A DNA stretch of 64,000 nt from an alpha proteobacterium BAL199 (GCA_000171835.1 ABHC01000011.1:62001-126000), one strand, 5' to 3'. Numbered from the stretch's first letter, positions 45,497-56,014 are shown. Program-made: numbers and translations. Notes: a model not told the origin generated them from the sequence alone.

Positions 45497-45800
45497 CCTG
45501 TCGCGAACCACCGCAACCGCTCCCGAGACGCCAGATTTCTCCCAAGTTTCAAAGGGGTTTGCGAGGGTCGAGCGAACTCCAGAGACTTGAGTAACCCCGC
45601 TTTTCGGTCTCTGAACGGCGTTCGTCTCATTCCGACCGAACCTCGTCCGTTCTGGTTCGGTCGAATTTCATCCCACGTTTCCAGCGTTTGCAGATTGGCG
45701 GTGCTTGGCAGTTTCGGGCGATCCGCTCGCCTGTCGATGCGGCGAACGAAATCCCGGTGGGCATACCGAAGCGCGCTGTGGCGAGGGACTGCGAGGGCGG

Positions 45801-46451
45801 TCAGTGACGGGTGACGCCCGGCGGACCCGTCTCCCGCATCGCCGCGCGGCGGGCTCGGGTACAGTCCAGCAGGACGGCGTTCATCTCCTGTTCGATGGTT
45901 CGGCTCAGTTGCTGAACATATTTCAGCGTCTTCTCGAGCTCGGCGCTCGGCGCCGGTTTGCTCTCGTCGGTGGCCAGGACATGCACTCCGTCCATCATCG
46001 CCCTGATCTCACCGAGGACGTTCAGGGCCTCGTTCGACTTGTCCGGCAAATCGATCTCGCCCTGACCGGCAAACAGCCCCTCGACGAAGCCGTCGACTTC
46101 CTGGCGCCGAGTGAGGGCCAACTGCGCGATTCCCTCGCGGGTCGCTGGAACAACAAGGCGGATGACGCGGAACGGCTCGGTCCGCTTCTGATGCCGAGTG
46201 AGCCCGTTCCAGAGACCGTTGACGAGGATGCCGATGAGTTCGTTGGCTGCCTCGAGGCTTTCGAACTCCGGCAACTCGCCGCCCCAGAGGTTCTGAACCA
46301 CGACGACCGGCGACGCCCCGATGACCGGCGTCGCAATACTCCCGAGAAAGCGGGCTCGCACTTCGTGATACGGGACCGGGCATGCATACCGGTCCAGGAT
46401 CTGGCGGACGGCTCTCTCGTCGATTCGCGCTCCTTCTGCTGGTCGCGGCAT
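45801..46451 (-). CDS. Hypothetical protein (216 aa), partner of GTPase pseudogene
   Basis: Unrecognised family. It starts MPRPAEGARIDERAVRQIL; residues 45-75 contain a hydrophobic VIGASPVVVVQNLWGGELPEF segment, and the C-terminal third (SAELEKTLKYVQQLSRTIEQEM) is a likely coiled coil. No signal peptide or transmembrane helix. The GC-rich codon pattern looks genuine. It follows the GTPase relic on the same strand with a gap of about 96 bp, so they may have been an operon. Confidence 0.62.
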   Translation of the reverse strand: MPRPAEGARIDERAVRQILDRYACPVPYHEVRARFLGSIATPVIGASPVVVVQNLWGGELPEFESLEAANELIGILVNGLWNGLTRHQKRTEPFRVIRLVVPATREGIAQLALTRRQEVDGFVEGLFAGQGEIDLPDKSNEALNVLGEIRAMMDGVHVLATDESKPAPSAELEKTLKYVQQLSRTIEQEMNAVLLDCTRARRAAMRETGPPGVTRH

Positions 46452-46547
46452 CTTTAAACCTCAGGGACCTGAAATCACGATGATCGAGCTATGACGGTTG
46501 GCTCTTGCCGAACGTACGATGAATGCCTGCAGCAGACTGACCTGGCG

Positions 46548-47227
46548 TCAACCCGTCGCCTTACCTACCAACCGCCAGATCTGAGCGACCACCTCCCCGA
46601 TCGAAGAGCCTTCGCGTGTCTCGATCAACCTGTCGAGGCGTCGCAGCTGCGAAGCCTCGATCCGCGCCGCGATATGGCCCCAGACGAGATGCTGGTTCCA
46701 TGCCTCGCCTCCCTCGGGCAAGGCAACGGGGACAACATGCTCCGACGGCACGCGGAAGACCTCGGCAACAGCAGTCACCGCGTCGCGAATCGAGCGTTCC
46801 TTCTGCGTGTAGGGGTTCACCGGGTCGTATGGCGGGGCCCATTCGGCAGCCGGACGCAGTTGGTCCACATGAGTGAGCGCAATGAAGACAGGCGCCTCAC
46901 GCCGTGTCGCTTCGGAGTCCTGGCGGGCGCGAAAGGTGGCGAAGGCTGCGAGGTCTGACTGGCGCGCGGGCTGGGTGGCGGAGACGACCCAAATTGCGGC
47001 GTCGGCGCTTTCGATCTCGTCCAGCGCCGCTTTGGCCGTGGCGGGGTCGGCGGTCCGGCCGGGTGTGTCCACCAGGCGGACCACGGGCTGGTCCTCGGCG
47101 CGGAGTTCGTAGGTGGTGGCGTTGGACGTTGTTGGGATGGCGCGCACTTCGGCCAACACGCTGCCGGCGAGAGCGTTGAGTAGGCTCGACTTGCCTGCCT
47201 TCACTTGCCGACCAGCACGATGCGGAC
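46548..47227 (-). pseudogene. Ras-like/Era-type GTPase, 5' end lost to IS3 and frameshifted
   Basis: The G domain is clear: P-loop VKAGKSSLLNALAG, G3 LVDTPGRTADP and G4 ALTHVDQLRP, followed by a helical C-terminal part. Just upstream, VRIVLVG is in another frame; inserting one base would give the expected VRIVLVGQVKAGKSS, so there is a one-base deletion in the P-loop region. Everything further upstream is replaced by the IS3 end at 47,228. YcjX/YeeP-like or dynamin-like membrane GTPases are the nearest recognisable types. Confidence 0.8.
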
Positions 47228-47268
47228 TGAACCGCGCCGGGTTTGCCGGAGGCTGTTTGGTGTGAGTG

Positions 47269-48503
<1,235 letters not shown>

Positions 48504-48553
48504 CGCTCCATCCTCTCAACTGATGAAGCCTCCGGCAAACCCGGCGCGGTTCA

Positions 48554-48710
48554 GCGGGTGGTCCCGACGCACCCGAGACTCAAGGTCGATGTAGCTGAAC
48601 AACTCACCCGGTTGACGGTCACCGCCACGCATCGATCCACCTCGACCACCTCACCAATCGAGTGAATCACGTCGCCAGCGGACCCTCCACCGACTTCTTC
48701 AACAGCCTGC
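48554..48710 (-). pseudogene. Remnant of an IS5/IS1182-type transposase 5' end
   Basis: From ATG 48632 the minus strand encodes GELFSYIDLESRVRRDHPL, the characteristic start of IS5/IS1182-like transposases, and is cut by the IS3 end. The bases 48,690-48,710 (GACTTCTTCAACAGCCTGCT) look like that element's terminus. An IS630 element has inserted into the TA next to it. Confidence 0.65.
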
Positions 48711-48853
48711 TAGAGCACTTTCTCAGCTGATTGAATCGTAGGGGATTGAACGAACCCGCTGTCGCGGGAAGTAGGGGGCGGTGACCCGTGGAGGTCCCCT
48801 GTCTGGAATGATGGCGGTTGCAAGCAGCCTCATCACCAGACAGGAGCACCCCG

Positions 48854-49714
48854 ATGGCCGAGTTGAGCCCTCTACGCCGTCGCATGATCGAGGACATGAC
48901 GGTCCGTAATCTGTCGCCGGCGACGCAACGATCCTATGTCCTTGCAGTATCGAAGTTCAGCCGGTATTTCGACCGATCGCCGGACCGTCTGGGTCTGGAG
49001 GATGTGCGTGCCTTCCAGGTCCACCTGGTGTCGACCGGGATCTCGTGGGCAGCGCTGAACCAGACGGTCTGTGCGTTGCGGTTCTTCTACGGCGTGACGC
49101 TCGGGCACGGGGAGATCCCGGAGCGCATTCCCTACGCACGCGAACCGCGCAATCTGCCGGTGGTGCTGAGCGCCGACGAGGTGGTGCGGTTCCTGGAGGC
49201 GGTTGCGAGCCTGAAGAGCCGGGCGGCGCTGACGACGGCCTACGCGGCTGGGTTGCGGGTGTCGGAAGTGGTCGCTCTGCGGGTCGGCGACGTCGACAGC
49301 GGGCGGATGGTGATCCGGGTCGAGCACGGCAAGGGTGGCAAGGACCGCTACGTCATGTTGTCGGCGCAGTTGCTCGGCATTCTGCGAACCTATTGGCGGC
49401 TGGCGCGTCCCGAGCACTGGCTGTTCCCCGGTCGCGAGGCGAGCAAGCCGATCGACGTCCAGGTGCTGCACGCCGCCTGCCGATCGGCTCGTGCTGCTGC
49501 GGGGTTGGACAAGCGGGTGACGGTGCACACCCTGCGGCACAGCTTCGCCACCCACCTGCTGGAGAGCGGCACCGACATCCGCATCATCCAGGTCCTGCTC
49601 GGGCACGCCAACCTGTCGACCACGGCACGCTACACGCAGGTCTCGAACGGGCTGATCCGGCGGACCGAGAGCCCGCTCGACCGGCTGGCGCTGGAGGTGG
49701 TGCCTCCCGCCTGA
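48854..49714 (+). CDS. Tyrosine recombinase of IS91-type element
   Basis: 286 residues from ATG 48854 (MAELSPLRRRMIEDM), behind AGGAGC. SAM-like N-terminal domain (LSPATQRSYVLAVSKFSRYF), then the catalytic domain with Arg in GLRVSEVVALRVGDVD, HxxR in HTLRHSFATHLLESG, His in LLGHANLSTTARYTQVS and Tyr in the last motif. Such integrases regularly precede IS91 transposases in Proteobacteria. Ten nt separate it from the transposase gene. Confidence 0.92.
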   Translation: MAELSPLRRRMIEDMTVRNLSPATQRSYVLAVSKFSRYFDRSPDRLGLEDVRAFQVHLVSTGISWAALNQTVCALRFFYGVTLGHGEIPERIPYAREPRNLPVVLSADEVVRFLEAVASLKSRAALTTAYAAGLRVSEVVALRVGDVDSGRMVIRVEHGKGGKDRYVMLSAQLLGILRTYWRLARPEHWLFPGREASKPIDVQVLHAACRSARAAAGLDKRVTVHTLRHSFATHLLESGTDIRIIQVLLGHANLSTTARYTQVSNGLIRRTESPLDRLALEVVPPA

Positions 49715-49723
49715 CCGGGCGTC

Positions 49724-50911
49724 ATGCCTCCGGGTCTGGAGTTGGCGGACGTGTTCCGCCGGCACGGCGATGCCTATCGCCGCGCGCATGACGGTCACCT
49801 GGGCCGGGTCGAGCGGCGGGTGATGAGCGCCGTCGAGCTGTGCCGCACCGCGGCACTCGGCGGCCATGTCGAGCAGTGTCGGGACTGCGGCACCGTCCGT
49901 CACGCCTACAACTCCTGCCGCAACCGGCACTGCCCGAAGTGCCAGGGCCAGGCGCGTGCCGAGTGGCTCGCCGCCCGTCAGGCCGAGCTGCTGCCGGTGG
50001 GATATTTCCACGTCGTCTTCACCATGCCGCCGGCAGCCGCGGAGATCGCCTTCCAGAACAAGGCGGCTGTCTACGCCATCCTGTTCCGGGCGGCGGCCGA
50101 GACGTTGCGCGTGGTCGCTGCCGATCCCCGCCACCTCGGCGCCGAGCTCGGCGTCGTCGCGGTGCTGCACACCTGGGGCCAGACCCTCCACCATCACCCG
50201 CACGTCCATTGCGTCGTGCCGGGCGGCGGCCCGTCGCTCGACGGCACGCGTTGGGTGGCGTGCCGGCCCGGGTTCTTCCTGCCGGTGCGGGTGCTGTCCC
50301 GGGTGTTCCGGCGGCTGTTCCTGGCCGAGTTGCAGGCCGCCTTCGAGGCCGGCGGACTGGGCTTCTTCGGCGACCTCGCCGGGCTCGCCGAGCCCGCCGC
50401 CTTCACCCGCCGGCTGCGTGAGCTGCGGGGCGTAGAGTGGGTGGTCTACGCCAAGCCGCCGTTCGGCGGCCCCGCCCAGGTCCTGGCCTATCTCGGTCGC
50501 TACACCCACCGGGTCGCGATCGCCAACTCGCGGCTGCTCGACGTCACCGACCGCCAGGTCGCCTTCCGTTGGCGCGACTACCGCCATCACGGCAAGGCAA
50601 AGGTCATGACCCTCGACGCCGACGAGTTCATCCGCCGCTTCCTGCTGCACACCCTGCCCGACGGCTTCCACCGCATCCGCCACTACGGCTTCCTCGCCAA
50701 CGGTCATCGCGCCGACAAGCTGGCGCTCTGCCGCACGCTGCTCGCCGCACCGGCGCCCAAACCGGATCCATCGCCGACCGAAGACGCGGCTGTCACAGAT
50801 CGCAACCACTGCTGCCCGTGCTGCGGCAGCACCGCGATAAGCCGCGCCATCCTGCCGGGGTCGTGGCGATCACCGCCTGCGCGGCCGTCCTTCTGGAACG
50901 ACACATCATGA
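49724..50911 (+). CDS. IS91-family Y2-HUH transposase
   Basis: 395 residues. An N-terminal zinc-binding region (EQCRDCGTVRHAYNSCRNRH … CPKC) is followed by the metal-binding HUH motif HHHPHVHCVVPGGG and the catalytic tyrosine region AYLGRYTHRVAIANSRL. Cysteines near the C-terminus (CCPCCGS) form another knuckle. It nicks one strand and drives rolling-circle transposition. Confidence 0.94.
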   Translation: MPPGLELADVFRRHGDAYRRAHDGHLGRVERRVMSAVELCRTAALGGHVEQCRDCGTVRHAYNSCRNRHCPKCQGQARAEWLAARQAELLPVGYFHVVFTMPPAAAEIAFQNKAAVYAILFRAAAETLRVVAADPRHLGAELGVVAVLHTWGQTLHHHPHVHCVVPGGGPSLDGTRWVACRPGFFLPVRVLSRVFRRLFLAELQAAFEAGGLGFFGDLAGLAEPAAFTRRLRELRGVEWVVYAKPPFGGPAQVLAYLGRYTHRVAIANSRLLDVTDRQVAFRWRDYRHHGKAKVMTLDADEFIRRFLLHTLPDGFHRIRHYGFLANGHRADKLALCRTLLAAPAPKPDPSPTEDAAVTDRNHCCPCCGSTAISRAILPGSWRSPPARPSFWNDTS

Positions 50912-51318
50912 CCGGCCCGTCACGCCACCTCATACGACCCGATGCTGCTCCGGGCGCTCCATGCGCCTGCATGGACGCTGCGTCCTGCTGCAACGGCGAG
51001 CGGTCCGGGCAAGGTCGTCATCGGCGGCGCAGCGTCCACGACCACGACGTCCCACCGCAAATCACCGCCGTCATCGTCCGGCGCGACCGTCCAACCCGCA
51101 ATCCCATCGCGCGCCTCGGCCTCCCGGGCCAGGCGCTGGCAACACAATCCCCATAGCCCGTTCCGCCATCCCGCGGGTTCGCTCAATCCGGCTTCAATGA
51201 GGTCGCGCACCGAGCCCGACGGCTGCCTCCCGGTCGCGCGACCTCACAGAACCCTCCAGATTCCCGGACGGCTCGATTTCTGATTCAAGATACAGGCTGG
51301 TGAAGGAGGCCAGCCTGT
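50912..51318. other. Non-coding: IS91 right end and interior of IS630
   Basis: No gene. Bases up to about 51,189 are the IS91 terminal region. The remainder is IS630 sequence; GGTGAAGGAGG just before 51,319 is the IS630 transposase ribosome site. Confidence 0.5.
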
Positions 51319-52267
51319 ATGACGCGACCTCTTTCGATGGATATCCGCACCCGGCTGATTTCGGCGGTTGTGGGCGGTATGACCCGGCGATCGGCGGCGA
51401 AGCGGTTCGGGGTAGCTCCCTCGACGGCGGTCAAATGGGTCGATCAGTGGGAGCGGACGGGCGGCGTTGAGCCGCGCCCACAGGGTGGCGATCACCGCTC
51501 TCACCACATCGAGGCTCACGCTGACGAGATCCTGGGCCTGATCGAGGTCCGGCACGACATCACCCTGGCGGAGATCGTCGAGCACCTGGATCGTGAGCAC
51601 GGGCTGACGGTGGCGCAGAGCACCGTGTGGCGTCTGCTCGACCGTCACGGCATGACCTTCAAAAAAAACCGCGCACGCCAGCGAGCAGCAGCGTCCTGAC
51701 GTTCTGCGGTGCCGGCGTTCCTGGTTTGCGCTCCAGCCGGAGTTGGACCCTGATCGCCTGGTGTTCATCGACGAGACCGGGGCGTCGACCAAGATGGCCC
51801 GCCGTTGCGGCCGCTCCCGGCGAGGCGAACGCTGCCGGGCACCGGTGCCGCACGGACATTGGAAGACGACCACCTTCGTCGGCGCCCTGCGGACCAGCGG
51901 CATGACGGCACCCATGGTGCTCGACGGCGCCATGCACGGCCGTGCCTTCCTGGCCTATGTCGAGCAGGTCCTGCTGCCGACGCTCAGGCCCGGCGACATC
52001 GTCGTCATGGACAACCTGCCGGCCCACAAACCCACCGCCGTGCGCCAGGCCATCGAGCGGGCCGGAGCCGAGCTGCGCTTCCTGCCGGCCTACAGCCCCG
52101 ACTTCAACCCGATCGAGATGGCATTTGCCAAACTCAAGGCCTTCCTCAAGAAGCATGCACCCAGAACCGTCGACGACCTCTGGAACGCCATCGCCCGAGG
52201 CATCGACACCTTCACCCCGATCGAGTGCCTCAACTACTTCGCTGCTGCTGGTTATGATCGAGAATGA
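51319..52267 (+). CDS. IS630-family transposase, two frames joined by A8 slippage
   Basis: Frame one (51,319-51,699) encodes the helix-turn-helix half ([20 protein letters not shown]). At 51,660-51,668 a run of eight A follows TTC; slipping there joins frame two, which continues through [20 protein letters not shown] (catalytic Asp), [13 protein letters not shown] (Asp) and [16 protein letters not shown] (Glu), ending at 52,267. Programmed frameshifting on an A-run is usual for this family. The whole protein is about 316 residues and looks functional. Confidence 0.9.
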
Positions 52268-52358
52268 TCGGAAAATGCTCTAGCCACACACTGCGGAAGT
52301 TGAGCTTGACATCGCAGCAAGATTCTGAGTAGCGTTTCTGAGCGCGGAGGACGACAGA

Positions 52359-52748
52359 ATGCGAAGCTTATTCAGTATGGTAGTTATCGCTCTGGTTCTT
52401 GGTGGCTGCCAGTCGCATACGCTAGGAGGTGCCGCCCTCGGTGGGCTGGGAGGCGCCTATGGAGGCTCCAAGATCGGTCAGGGGCAGGGAAACCTCGTCG
52501 CTACAGCCGTAGGCGCGCTTCTTGGAGCTGGTTCCGGTGGCTATCTAGGATCGTTCTTCGACCAATCAACTCAAAATGCGGCGTCGATTCAACAGATGCA
52601 GCAGCAGAATAACGTAGGACAGCAACCGACGTACTACCCGGCAGCTCCGGTCATGTATCGTGCGCCTGAGCCATATGGGTATCATGGACAATCAGTTCCT
52701 ATAACCTGTAACGTGCAACAGAATTATGTCGTCTGTAATACGAAATAG
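52359..52748 (+). CDS. Small glycine-zipper lipoprotein
   Basis: 129 residues; GGAGGACGACAG precedes ATG 52359. A lipoprotein signal ends in LVLGGC (lipobox, Cys 17). Residues 22-65 are a glycine-zipper 2TM-like stretch (GGAALGGLGGAYGGSKIGQG, AVGALLGAGSGGYLGSFF), as in the N-terminal part of rickettsial 17-kDa antigens. The tail is Gln/Pro/Tyr-rich. Outer-membrane attachment is likely. It starts the AT-rich three-gene set and lies 14 nt before the next gene. Confidence 0.8.
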   Translation: MRSLFSMVVIALVLGGCQSHTLGGAALGGLGGAYGGSKIGQGQGNLVATAVGALLGAGSGGYLGSFFDQSTQNAASIQQMQQQNNVGQQPTYYPAAPVMYRAPEPYGYHGQSVPITCNVQQNYVVCNTK

Positions 52749-52761
52749 AAGGTATGCATTT

Positions 52762-53199
52762 ATGAATCACATTAAGAAAATCGGTCTCGCAGCAGTGGTT
52801 GGATTGAGCTTTTCTTTCCATCAGACCGATAAAGTTCATGCATTTATTGATAAAATTCCGGGTATCTTTGGAGCGGCTAACTCGGGAAACTCGGCTCAGA
52901 TATTTGGAGCATTTATGGCAATATTGGACAAGCTTTCTGAGGAAGCAAAGAAAGAGCGCGAGACGGCGGTTGATAAGGCTTCAAAAGCCAAAATTGGGGA
53001 AGCAATCCGTTGGGAAGAACCAAGTCAAACGCAAACAGTCGAAAAAAGTAGTGGATCAATTACTCGAGTTTCTGAAATTTCTACAATGGATGGGAAGCAG
53101 TGCGCTGAGTTCGAAGAAACTGTTTCAATTGGAGGACAAAAAGAACAAGTTACTTCTACTCGTTGCCTGGAAAATGGTAGCTGGGAAGTGCAGGCGTAG
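52762..53199 (+). CDS. Exported protein with 17-kDa-antigen-like C-terminal domain
   Basis: 145 residues from ATG 52762. A signal peptide (KKIGLAAVVGLSFSFHQTDK VHA-type cleavage) is followed by a helical middle (ILDKLSEEAKKERETAVDKA) and a C-terminal domain with AIRWEEPSQTQTV, KQCAEFEETVSIGGQKEQVT and CLENGSWEV. That pattern (AIRW … C-FxxxVxVGG … C-DGxW) is the conserved domain of Rickettsia 17-kDa-like surface antigens, normally fused behind a glycine zipper. Here zipper and domain are separate adjacent genes. Confidence 0.75.
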   Translation: MNHIKKIGLAAVVGLSFSFHQTDKVHAFIDKIPGIFGAANSGNSAQIFGAFMAILDKLSEEAKKERETAVDKASKAKIGEAIRWEEPSQTQTVEKSSGSITRVSEISTMDGKQCAEFEETVSIGGQKEQVTSTRCLENGSWEVQA

Positions 53200-53260
53200 T
53201 TTGGTGCAGGCGTAATATAAACAACGGATACCTATTATTTGTGCTACTGGGGTAGAATAG

Positions 53261-55921
53261 ATGAAAATTAGGAGTAAATTGGCAATTTTTATTGTTCGAT
53301 GCAAAGTGATAGTCATATGTGTGACCGCCGTTGCATCAATTTCCTTACCTGAAAAAGCAAACGGATCAAGCTTTACATATAAGGGGCAATACGGTTGCGT
53401 AAGAACAGATGATGGTAAAGCGGTATGTCGATCTGAAGCGAGTGGCAAATTAGGATTTGTTAGTGAAAGCTTTTTTAAAGACTTTTCAGTGGCTCTTGAA
53501 CAATCGAAGGTAAAAAATGAGATCCCAGCGGCTCTTGAAAAACCGGAGGTAAAAATTGAGATCCGAGTATCCTCGACGCAGGGATATTCGAAACAAGTTT
53601 TAAATGTAAGATCCTCACCGTCGGCAGAAGCTTCGCGCCTAGGGACATTGGCAAAAGGCGACCAAGTTTCGATCAGCGGTGAAGTATACGAAGGTGATAA
53701 ATTAACAGATTGGATCCGGATAAATTTCCGCGACAGCTTTGGCTTCGTTCACCGTGGTTACATTTCTGATAAGCCGACTGTAGTGGCAAAAGTTTATGAC
53801 GTCGAAAAGTTTGACCAAAATTTATGGGATATAGCAGTGGAGCTTGAAGTTCGATCCGAGCCTAAAAACGAATTTAAAGTTGAGTGTGGTATAAAAGACA
53901 GCGTTATCGTTGTTGGTCGGGTGATGGAGAAGCAGAAGTCTTCTGGGTGGCTTCAAATAGAGATGAGCTGCGGCGATATATTGCATCCAGAAGATGGTGG
54001 GACAGGTCTCGGATATGTAAAAGAGTTAGCATTTGAAAATGCAAAGGTTGCTATTAACCTTACACAAGAACAAGCTTCCGACTTTTTGAAAGACGTTCAG
54101 GATTTCGTTACATTAAACCAAGGCGTGCTAAACCCTGTGCGCCTGGCTATTCTATTTCAGTCAGCTAGCAATGAACTAAATGATGGCGGTAACGGCTACA
54201 AGGCGGCTAGTTCAAAGTTTGTGGAGTTGTATACTTACGCTAATGCCGAACCAAAATTTGCAGAATTCCATAGTGATAGAGTTTTGTTTCGTGTAGAAGA
54301 AAAAGCCGTCGCTGCGGTTTTGCTTCAGAAAAAGATGCAGAATCTTCTGACCTCGGCTCAAAGTGCGGTCGCTAAAGACCCCCTTTCGACACAGGCGAAA
54401 GGCCTAGCCCAAATTTTATTAGAATATGAATCACGTAGTGTGCCAAATGACCTTGAAGAGCTTCAATCAGAAATTCGTTCGCTTCGAAACAAGTTTGCTG
54501 CGCTGGGCTTTGATGGAGTTAGTACTGACGCTCGTCCGTCCACTGACAAGAATAATGGAGAGACAGCGAAACGTCGCTATTTTGAAGATATTGGCGACAA
54601 TGATGTCATCCTCGTCGTTAATATCTTTGATGGTCCGCCTCATGCCTTTCAGAATCTGCGGGGCGATGTGTCATTTGATAATAATTCCGCGAGACTTTGC
54701 GCGCCTGAAATTGACGGATATCAGCCGTCATATAAGAAGTATATAATCCAAAACTTTTCCACACGCTTCCAAAACGTGAACATTGATACTGTAAACGGCT
54801 GTAGTGATGGGCTTCAGGGCATAGATGGATTGCTTGTGCGTGGGGTTGATCTTGTACGATCAAAGTATATTCCAGACTTAAGGTATTTAACGGAAGGCCT
54901 TGACCAGAAGAGACTTGTAAAAGTCGTTTTAGCTGAAAAAGCAAGATTCGATCAAAAAATAACTGAACTTCGCGCTACATCTAAAGCAATCACTGATCAT
55001 GTGTCAAACAGCGATAAGTCAGGGTATGGCTTTATCCGTGTAGAAAATAGTTCTTTGAACTTATGTGTCTACGTGAAGGGAGACCAAGCCGTTCATGCAG
55101 CAATCATTAAAAAATATGTTGGGTCGGAGGCTTTTCTCAATCAGCCAAATGTTGACCTAGTAAGTACGTCGACATTAGATGAGGCATTTCGGAAAATCCA
55201 GCGTTCCGAGTGTCGAATAATTTACGCCGACCAAGCCGATCTAAAAATAATGCATGAAGCGACGCAGCGTTTAGGTCTCGTTACAGAATTCGTTCCTGCT
55301 TGGGTCGATGTTCAGATATTTTTAGAAGCTAAAGAGAAAATCGAAAAGCAAGAACGTCAACTTGCAGCTATGCGTTCGGTTGCAGCATCGCAGAACCAAA
55401 CTAAGGTGTTAGAGGAAGCAAATCGCCAGGCTGCATTGCGAGAACAATTGTCTGTTAAAAGAGCGGAGCTTCGAGCGCGATACGGAGATCGAGCAAAATC
55501 ATTGGTTTCTGAGATCAACGTAGCAGTCCTTGGAAGCTTCAATGAAATTTATGCGATCACGGGGAAAAAGGGATCTCCTGACTTTTCAGGCAATAAGTTT
55601 TCATTTTATAATAATTTGAATCGCTGGTTCTACGATCAAGCGTTGAAGGGATGGGTGCTAGATTCGGTTATACCCGCTATTCACGAGTTTGGTGTTGTTA
55701 CTTGGAAGGGTAGAAATATAGAAGCCGTTCTTGCAAAGATAGAGGTGAATATCAAGAACCGTTCGGCTGGCACGTACGGACAAAACTGTTGGTACGTAGG
55801 CTATGTCAATGATCAAGAATTTGCGGTTATGAGAGAGCCGCTCAGTATCGAGTGCGATGACGCTAATGCATATCAATCTTGGATCGATAAGCTACAGTTT
55901 TCATCCCAATGGAATCCGTAA
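53261..55921 (+). CDS. Large exported protein with two SH3b-like domains, otherwise unknown
   Basis: 886 residues, markedly AT-rich. An N-terminal signal or anchor (1-34) is followed by two SH3b-like domains: residues about 113-172 (LNVRSSPSAEASRLGTLAKG, GFVHRGYI) and 190-263 (LEVRSEPKNEF, GYVKELAF). The rest, 270-886, is unrecognised; a segment near 630-690 (NLCVYVKGDQAVHAAIIKKY, RIIYADQADLKIMHE) is reminiscent of a periplasmic solute-binding fold with two cysteines, and residues 690-745 form a charged coiled coil. C-terminal cysteines (NCWYVGY, IECDD) suggest a disulfide. SH3b domains usually bind cell wall or peptides. It follows the two small surface proteins. Confidence 0.75.
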   Translation: MKIRSKLAIFIVRCKVIVICVTAVASISLPEKANGSSFTYKGQYGCVRTDDGKAVCRSEASGKLGFVSESFFKDFSVALEQSKVKNEIPAALEKPEVKIEIRVSSTQGYSKQVLNVRSSPSAEASRLGTLAKGDQVSISGEVYEGDKLTDWIRINFRDSFGFVHRGYISDKPTVVAKVYDVEKFDQNLWDIAVELEVRSEPKNEFKVECGIKDSVIVVGRVMEKQKSSGWLQIEMSCGDILHPEDGGTGLGYVKELAFENAKVAINLTQEQASDFLKDVQDFVTLNQGVLNPVRLAILFQSASNELNDGGNGYKAASSKFVELYTYANAEPKFAEFHSDRVLFRVEEKAVAAVLLQKKMQNLLTSAQSAVAKDPLSTQAKGLAQILLEYESRSVPNDLEELQSEIRSLRNKFAALGFDGVSTDARPSTDKNNGETAKRRYFEDIGDNDVILVVNIFDGPPHAFQNLRGDVSFDNNSARLCAPEIDGYQPSYKKYIIQNFSTRFQNVNIDTVNGCSDGLQGIDGLLVRGVDLVRSKYIPDLRYLTEGLDQKRLVKVVLAEKARFDQKITELRATSKAITDHVSNSDKSGYGFIRVENSSLNLCVYVKGDQAVHAAIIKKYVGSEAFLNQPNVDLVSTSTLDEAFRKIQRSECRIIYADQADLKIMHEATQRLGLVTEFVPAWVDVQIFLEAKEKIEKQERQLAAMRSVAASQNQTKVLEEANRQAALREQLSVKRAELRARYGDRAKSLVSEINVAVLGSFNEIYAITGKKGSPDFSGNKFSFYNNLNRWFYDQALKGWVLDSVIPAIHEFGVVTWKGRNIEAVLAKIEVNIKNRSAGTYGQNCWYVGYVNDQEFAVMREPLSIECDDANAYQSWIDKLQFSSQWNP

Positions 55922-55958
55922 ACTCGGGGCTTATGGTGTCATCAAGCTACAAATGAAA

Positions 55959-56014
55959 CTTGCCTATCTGGTTAACGCAGACACCCCCAATATGTAGGGT
56001 GCTGCCACTCTCCC
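55959..56014 (-). mobile_element. Solo end fragment of an IS1595-family element
   Basis: Fifty-six bp match 25,661-25,716 at all but about four positions, including the last codons of the transposase (GEWQHPT). Nothing else of the element remains; an IS21-type end follows directly. Confidence 0.8.

Larger units (their letters stand above)
45016..45800. other. Long non-coding region: TTCCCTG repeats and candidate attachment site
   Basis: 785 bp without a credible gene. It contains the TTCCCTG repeat block and, right after it, a 14-bp copy of the tRNA-Ser 3' end. The remaining part (45,500-45,800) is GC-rich and featureless apart from several GTTCGGTCG-like and GAACC motifs. Confidence 0.5.
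48745..51189 (+). mobile_element. IS91-family element with integrase and Y2-HUH transposase
   Basis: Candidate termini GGATTGAACGAACCCGC (48,745) and inverse GGATTGAGCGAACCCGC (ending 51,189) enclose a tyrosine recombinase and an IS91 transposase. IS91 elements move by rolling circle, normally without target duplication. Bounds are approximate. Confidence 0.7.
48713..52280 (+). mobile_element. IS630-family element interrupted by an IS91-family element
   Basis: The right end GAGCATTTTCCGATCA (inverted, ending 52,280) and left end GAGCACTTTCTCAGC (48,713) are similar and are flanked by TA on both sides (48,711-48,712 and 52,281-52,282), the IS630 target duplication. The transposase lies only in the right third; the rest is the IS91 unit at about 48,745-51,189. 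The nesting is inferred from ends and order. Confidence 0.7.

Noticed and set aside
45182-45511. Hypothetical 109-residue protein through the TTCCCTG block
   Set aside because: The residues (repeated NREF/QGI-like words) simply reflect the DNA repeats; no ribosome site or conserved domain.
54426-54944. Overlapping frames inside the 886-residue SH3b gene
   Set aside because: They are shadows of a well-behaved long reading frame with a signal peptide and domains.
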